Below are positions 63,101-64,000 of a stretch of 64,000 bases of DNA, piece by piece. The notes below the pieces were generated by a model that saw nothing but the letters and a program-made list of their open reading frames with translations, did no database searches and was not told the DNA's origin. The stretch's first letter is position 1. The number at the start of each line of letters is the position of its first letter. A program made the position numbers and the translations under genes. The DNA is from Saturnia japonica. Taxonomy: Eukaryota; Arthropoda; Insecta; Lepidoptera; Saturniidae. The stretch is taken from contig CM065323.1 of assembly GCA_033032175.1 (NCBI GenBank), forward strand, positions 12,090,001-12,154,000, in the 5' to 3' direction.

Positions 63101-63919
63101 GAACTTATTGTTGTTAAGAAACCATTAGTAATGATTGTTGAAGGCAGTAAATTAACTCTTTCTTATGGAGCTAATCTTACTTTGGCATGCAAGGTAACGG
63201 CGTACCCAGTTCCGACTATTACCTGGAGCAGTGATAATGATCCCATTATACCATTTGAGGTATGCACCGGTTTTGAATTTTTAGATCTCTAACTAAAGCT
63301 ACAGATGTCGCCGGATTGACTTCCACTCTAAGACCAAACTAAATCAGTTACTTGATACATTTCCACCAATGTATCCAATTGATTGTAATGATCCAAAGTT
63401 TTTATTTAGATACCATAGTCTTTTTATTTATGTAGGGTCAAGGGCAACATTAAATTATTAAAGTCAACTTAATAAATGTTGATTTAGTCAATATTGTGTT
63501 TTTAGTAGCATTATCTATTTTAGTGAACGTTTGGACTATGTTTTCTTATACTTGGGCATTGTTATAGTTTAAGAATTTTTTTTATTGAAAAGTGTATTAA
63601 AATTTTAGCATTACCGGTGTTTCCAAATAGTAACAGTGGTGACACTTATAATGGTATAATTTTTTTTGCCAATAAATTAATATAAGATTTAATAAAAAAA
63701 CCTAACCATTTATTCGGAGATATATATAGTTATAGATTTTCTAATGCTTTTAGACATTACCTGATAGCAGCGAATTTCAATACATTAGCCGTCTAAGAAT
63801 TATTAGTGTGAAAAAATCATATAACTTCTCCTGTAAGGCTGAAAACAATCAAGGAATAGTTACCGAAAGTATTGAAGTTGTTACCGAACCACCGTTTCAA
63901 GTTCTGGAATACCCCAAAG
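32982..63919 (+). CDS. Gene 2: hemicentin-like vWA and Ig protein (3' end outside window)
   Basis: Twenty-three exons give about 1,257 codons: signal peptide, vWA domain (exons 32982 to 46427), a vWA-associated segment (46660 and 46956), then Ig domains 1-10 in modules of three. All exon borders are consensus except one GC donor (53579) and a weak GTTTGT (48379); no coding exon is broken. Known role of the family: extracellular matrix protein of cell junctions and basement membranes. Introns 54646-55038, 57112-57786, 58066-58529, 59805-60605 (apart from family C), 60766-61178, 61458-62077, 62151-62469, 62652-63101 and 63260-63753 hold nothing I recognise. The C-terminus, including any nuclease-like domain, is not visible. 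Confidence 0.82.
34325..34590 (+). mobile_element. tRNA-derived SINE, copy 2
   Basis: Same head (CTGCCTCATTAGCCTAGTGG, box B GGTTCGATTCC) and body as the copies at 26837 and 56401. Confidence 0.85.
35029..36332 (+). mobile_element. Tc1/mariner element, copy 1
   Basis: 1,304 bp with inverted ends of about 30 bp (AAGGTGTCCAGAAAGG inward) and TA on both sides. It carries a transposase with two nonsense codons. Confidence 0.93.
35146..36225 (+). pseudogene. Tc1/mariner transposase, two nonsense codons
   Basis: A 359-residue frame from ATG 35146 to TAA 36223. Stops at 35152-35154 (third codon; CAG in the other copy) and 36043-36045 (TAA for AAA) break it. Motifs: FSDEANFHL, QDGATCHT, then LDYFAWG. 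Counting to the D of LDYF gives 41 residues after the second D, the DD41D spacing of rosa-like elements. Confidence 0.88.
36590..36800 (-). repeat. Interspersed repeat family B, reverse copy
   Basis: Reverse-complement match to 31600-31850, including the box B-like GATTTGAACG and ATATGGCCCAAAATGGTAGC. Confidence 0.6.
37550..37680 (+). repeat. Interspersed repeat family D, copy 2
   Basis: Matches 32455-32620. A downstream stretch ending near 37940 (TAAATTGAATAAAAG) resembles a LINE 3' end but cannot be assigned. Confidence 0.45.
39026..40330 (-). mobile_element. Tc1/mariner element, copy 2 (opposite orientation)
   Basis: 1,305 bp, nearly identical to 35029-36332 but inverted; ends CAAGGTG/CACCTTG flanked by TA at 39024-39025 and 40331-40332. 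Confidence 0.93.
39133..40214 (-). pseudogene. Tc1/mariner transposase, frameshifted copy
   Basis: Keeps both codons that are nonsense in copy 1, but two extra bases in a T-run (about 39522-39530, minus-strand reading) shift the frame just before the second catalytic D. Reads SPDLSPLDYFAWG near the third catalytic residue. Confidence 0.88.
40709..40953 (+). CDS. Gene 2 vWA domain, exon 2
   Basis: Phase 1-0, 245 nt. ESLPGSHIYVFSGCKAAK aligns with the ALEISLPGSFIYVFTDA region of hemicentins; the aspartate after VFT in the family is Gly here. Donor GTTAGT. Confidence 0.84.
41129..42410 (+). mobile_element. mariner element (DD34D type), decayed
   Basis: 1,282 bp with matching ends GGTCTTTACCTATGAAATTG and its complement, flanked by TA (41127-41128, 42411-42412). 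The size is normal for a full mariner. Confidence 0.92.
41315..42336 (+). pseudogene. mariner transposase remnant
   Basis: ATG at 41315, TAA already at 41354-41356, and later frame changes. Recognisable pieces: GNFDLKNEPRWRP, STAELAAAFDVS, VTCDEKWILFDN, and YSPDLAPTDNYFF carrying the third catalytic D of DD34D mariners. Non-functional. Confidence 0.88.
42590..43200 (-). pseudogene. Jockey-like LINE endonuclease fragment
   Basis: Minus-strand reading IIAGDLNSGH, NFDVIASATPTHF and LDSDHRPVILQL, the APE-type endonuclease motifs of jockey-clade LINEs. A frameshift lies near 43040-43080. It continues the endonuclease start at about 44050-43960, with the LTR in between. Confidence 0.8.
43316..43945 (+). 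mobile_element. Probable solo LTR splitting the LINE
   Basis: Begins TGTTAGAAAT and ends ATTTCTAACA, perfect inverted termini. Inside are a TATA-like TTAAATATA (43652), a CAGTTCG initiator-like site and AATAAAA (43807), the order expected in an LTR. No target duplication was found, and 43315-43378 holds about 2.5 copies of a 26-bp repeat that blurs the left border. Confidence 0.55.
43963..44960 (-). pseudogene. LINE ORF1 remnant joined to start of endonuclease
   Basis: From the minus-strand ATG at 44598 it reads VLRVVLRRIPAEITPEEVLA and RTPEGKKIFNLE, the domain that precedes C2HC knuckles in jockey-type Gag proteins. The knuckles are missing, and the frame runs into FFNARNLYPQRG, the start of a LINE endonuclease. 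Pro-rich ORF1 sequence continues upstream to about 44960. Confidence 0.75.
45216..45338 (+). CDS. Gene 2 vWA domain, exon 3
   Basis: Phase 0-0, 123 nt. VVFILTGDSQQ and EIATASSGYVFQI match the C-terminal strands of the hemicentin vWA domain; donor GTAAGT. Confidence 0.86.
45400..45850 (+). pseudogene. LINE reverse transcriptase C-terminal fragment
   Basis: Scattered frames match the tail of LINE polyproteins: VRWLDDIVKIAGKTWM, then AQDRDKWRTRKDTY. Many stops. In the intron 45339-46426. Confidence 0.65.
45940..46220 (+). pseudogene. Second LINE C-terminal fragment (CR1-like)
   Basis: Resembles the RTAKEWNSLP segment and FKxRVNRYLLGKR tail of CR1-type LINEs (here NRYLLGKRAQV), heavily decayed. 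Confidence 0.55.
46427..46516 (+). CDS. Gene 2 vWA domain, exon 4
   Basis: Phase 0-0, 90 nt, begins VLKTIRETTKGKQRLLTKK, matching the VLKWVEE helix closing the hemicentin vWA domain; donor GTATGT. Confidence 0.82.
46660..46779 (+). CDS. Gene 2 exon after the vWA domain
   Basis: Phase 0-0, 120 nt. Reads YVIIYASGTYVRLDIAGPS, a beta-rich stretch like the segment between vWA and Ig domains in hemicentins; donor GTAAAG. Confidence 0.8.
46956..47037 (+). CDS. Gene 2 exon before the Ig array (donor uncertain)
   Basis: Phase 0-1. MLKISDLAPGEYTAWISG fits the hemicentin segment. The donor at 47038 is GTAAGT, but the frame stays open to 47132 and reads SEYTFEHGFF, which also looks coding. Donors at 47113 (GTGCAG) and 47122 (GTATAA) would keep phase 1 too. 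Confidence 0.65.
47240..47700. repeat. Minisatellite, irregular units of about 85-110 bp
   Basis: Five to six units share GAATATCCGTGCCTATAAGA followed by CACGGACGACTTGTAGA. Each holds a small hairpin: CCGTG, nine bases, CACGG. In the intron between 47037 and 48215. Confidence 0.85.
48215..48378 (+). CDS. Gene 2 Ig1, N-terminal half
   Basis: Phase 1-0, 164 nt. TCTVTANPEPNIDWKDD, close to 4544-4707. Weak donor GTTTGT placed by that paralogy. Confidence 0.82.
48673..48860 (+). repeat. copia 5' LTR
   Basis: Starts TGTTAGTAATTATAG, ends AAGTCCCAACA. It differs from the 3' LTR by a few substitutions and small indels. Confidence 0.93.
49122..49705 (+). pseudogene. copia gag, frameshifted
   Basis: MAASIKIDQLTGDNYDTWKI is the usual start of copia-type Gag. 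The frame changes near 49340 and then reads AIWDQFTSMYQSSG and LPDSFVMFRTAMES. Confidence 0.85.
49706..50042 (+). pseudogene. copia RT/RNase H fragment joined to gag
   Basis: After Gag the frame jumps to SLIGALMYLAVTTRPDIAYA and SWEARKQRTI, normally near the end of Pol. Its last 145 bp recur at 52477-52624. Confidence 0.82.
50010..50987 (-). pseudogene. copia block A, inverted: zinc knuckle, protease, pre-integrase
   Basis: Minus-strand order: ECYRRGRRGHMAKYC knuckle, a protease region (ISVDTGSEERQ), then WHERLGHLNERDL and FIDDKSRW, the start of the integrase core. Several stops and frame changes. Confidence 0.82.
50988..51826 (-). pseudogene. copia block B, inverted: integrase core and linker
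   Basis: Minus-strand reading NKREVLEIFKTYKAYAEKF, then SDNGREY, HTPQQN and ERKNRTLVEMA (second D and E of the integrase), then an acidic linker. Directly continues the end of block A, yet lies on its far side. Confidence 0.8.
51830..52440 (-). pseudogene. copia block C, inverted: first part of reverse transcriptase
   Basis: Minus-strand reading WRSALEDEYLAQIKNGTWE, RLVAKGCSRRPGEDF, QMDVMTAYINGSL and LYGLRQSGSQW. The YVDD segment is absent. Confidence 0.8.
52478..52900 (+). pseudogene. copia RNase H fragment
   Basis: Plus strand: GVVDADRGANMIDRRSYSGF, SSTEAEYMALSEATKEAMYL and KHIDVRHHFIRD, the end of copia Pol. Back in the normal orientation next to the 3' LTR. Confidence 0.87.
53004..53188 (+). 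repeat. copia 3' LTR
   Basis: 185 bp, ends GTCCCAACA before the AGTAA duplication. Confidence 0.93.
53419..53578 (+). CDS. Gene 2 Ig1, C-terminal half
   Basis: Phase 0-1, 160 nt, open. KSKKYYCTSQNKQGQ; ends SYPG. The donor is GCAAGT where gene 1 has GTAAAC, a probable GC-AG intron. Confidence 0.84.
53955..54233 (+). CDS. Gene 2 Ig2, complete domain in one exon
   Basis: Phase 1-1, 279 nt. IKCDITSHLPLIITW and GEYTCRASLPF; donor GTATGT as in 5891-6169. Confidence 0.9.
54570..54645 (+). CDS. Gene 2 Ig3, N-terminal part
   Basis: Phase 1-2, 76 nt, ends NSPALIQCK; donor GTAAGC. Confidence 0.85.
55039..55220 (+). CDS. Gene 2 Ig3, C-terminal part
   Basis: Phase 2-1, 182 nt. PTIRWEFKARN and GYYRCIAENIMGIDD; donor GTAACT. 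Confidence 0.89.
55221..55918. other. Intron, nothing recognised
   Basis: 698 bp against 357 bp in gene 1. No open frame or repeat pair that I can support. Confidence 0.35.
55919..56076 (+). CDS. Gene 2 Ig4, N-terminal half
   Basis: Phase 1-0, 158 nt. ELVVTKMPVAIILEG and INCRILAYPVPKVTW; donor GTAACT. Confidence 0.88.
56401..56650 (+). mobile_element. tRNA-derived SINE, copy 3
   Basis: Head CTGCCTCATTAGCCTAGTGG, box B GGTTCGATACC, the same body, ending in ATGTATAT. It accounts for part of the extra length of this intron (869 bp against 488 bp in gene 1). Confidence 0.85.
56946..57111 (+). CDS. Gene 2 Ig4, C-terminal half
   Basis: Phase 0-1, 166 nt. EYEYTSVLKVPNVKKPGKYF then CSAENIQGKTS; donor GTAAGA. 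Confidence 0.89.
57787..58065 (+). CDS. Gene 2 Ig5, complete domain in one exon
   Basis: Phase 1-1, 279 nt. IKCDIRSHIPITISW and GSYSCKASLLF; donor GTGAGT. Confidence 0.89.
58530..58602 (+). CDS. Gene 2 Ig6, N-terminal part
   Basis: Phase 1-2, 73 nt, starts YPKIDKN, ends TSASINC; donor GTGAGT. Confidence 0.85.
58797..58978 (+). CDS. Gene 2 Ig6, C-terminal part
   Basis: Phase 2-1, 182 nt. KITWEFKCRG and GYYKCIAKNVAGSD. It has an extra cysteine after the tryptophan (EFKC) that gene 1 lacks. Confidence 0.88.
58979..59646. other. Intron with probable old repeat
   Basis: 668 bp against 185 bp in gene 1. About 59100-59560 (from GCCTGCGGTTTCACTCGTGT) looks like a decayed interspersed repeat tail; the family is not identified. 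Confidence 0.4.
59647..59804 (+). CDS. Gene 2 Ig7, N-terminal half
   Basis: Phase 1-0, 158 nt. MTCKVIAYPKPTITWND; donor GTAATT. Confidence 0.88.
60160..60478 (-). repeat. Interspersed repeat family C, copy 2 (reverse)
   Basis: Reverse complement of 30008-30345, e.g. CCAAATCTCACAGTCTTCCG and AGTATGAACCTAAACAATGA. Lies in the intron between the Ig7 halves. Confidence 0.75.
60606..60765 (+). CDS. Gene 2 Ig7, C-terminal half
   Basis: Phase 0-1, 160 nt. YEYTSLLRIPNFKK and RFYCRAVNNIGED; donor GTAAAA. Confidence 0.87.
61179..61457 (+). CDS. Gene 2 Ig8, complete domain in one exon
   Basis: Phase 1-1, 279 nt. IKCGVKSQMPIVITWNHV and GKYSCKASLLF; donor GTAAGC. Very close to 12355-12633. Confidence 0.9.
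62078..62150 (+). CDS. Gene 2 Ig9, N-terminal part
   Basis: Phase 1-2, 73 nt, ends NKPATIECK; donor GTGAGT. Confidence 0.86.
62470..62651 (+). CDS. Gene 2 Ig9, C-terminal part
   Basis: Phase 2-1, 182 nt. KLSWQFKSRESRE and GNYRCIAENSAGRDD; donor GTAATT. Confidence 0.89.
63102..63259 (+). CDS. Gene 2 Ig10, N-terminal half
   Basis: Phase 1-0, 158 nt. ELIVVKKPLVMIVEG and CKVTAYPVPTITW; donor GTATGC. Confidence 0.88.
63754..63919 (+). CDS. Gene 2 Ig10, C-terminal half
   Basis: Phase 0-1, 166 nt. ISRLRIISVKKS and NFSCKAENNQGIV; donor GTAAGA. Ends in phase 1, so the gene continues beyond the window with a single-exon Ig domain expected next. Confidence 0.88.
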
Positions 63920-64000
63920 GTAAGACCACGAAACCGTTGTGAATTCGCGTAATATATTCTAGTATACATCATAAACTTTGTAGTTTTATATAATTTAAAA

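Overview
This is eukaryotic, AT-rich, intron-rich DNA. Exons are short with consensus GT-AG borders. The repeats (tRNA-derived SINEs, Tc1/mariner elements, Bel-Pao and copia LTR elements, LINE pieces) and the gene families fit an insect, most likely a moth or butterfly; the species cannot be read from the sequence.

Two related genes lie head-to-tail on the + strand. Gene 1 (enters from the left, ends at 29663) encodes at least 16 immunoglobulin (Ig) domains followed by a C-terminal domain homologous to insect dsRNases (DNA/RNA non-specific endonuclease fold), with the catalytic RGH motif changed to RTQ. Gene 2 (starts 32982, leaves on the right) begins with a signal peptide and a hemicentin-type von Willebrand A (vWA) domain, then at least ten Ig domains. 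The Ig parts follow one rule: a module of three Ig domains in five exons (about 158, 166, 279, 73 and 182 nt) with intron phases 1-0-1-1-2-1. Modules at 4.5-16.1 kb of gene 1 match those at 48.2-63.9 kb of gene 2 in the same order, so this is an old tandem duplication of a hemicentin-like gene.

Gene 1 carries lesions that gene 2 lacks: a 1-bp insertion in the exon at 5035-5195, a 1-bp deletion in the exon starting at 16843, and a young 6.2-kb Bel-Pao element in that same exon, with a CGTAC target duplication. Every Ig domain is bounded by phase-1 introns, so skipping a damaged domain would keep the frame into the nuclease-like domain.

The intergenic region (29.9-33.0 kb) and the large introns of gene 2 hold most repeats: SINEs at 26.8, 34.3 and 56.4 kb; two nearly identical opposed mariner copies at 35.0 and 39.0 kb; a mariner relic at 41.1 kb; a jockey-like LINE fragment split by a probable solo LTR at 42.6-45.0 kb; other LINE tails at 45.4-46.2 kb; a minisatellite at 47.2-47.7 kb; and a scrambled copia element at 48.7-53.2 kb. 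No bacterial features, CRISPR arrays or true tRNA/rRNA genes were seen.
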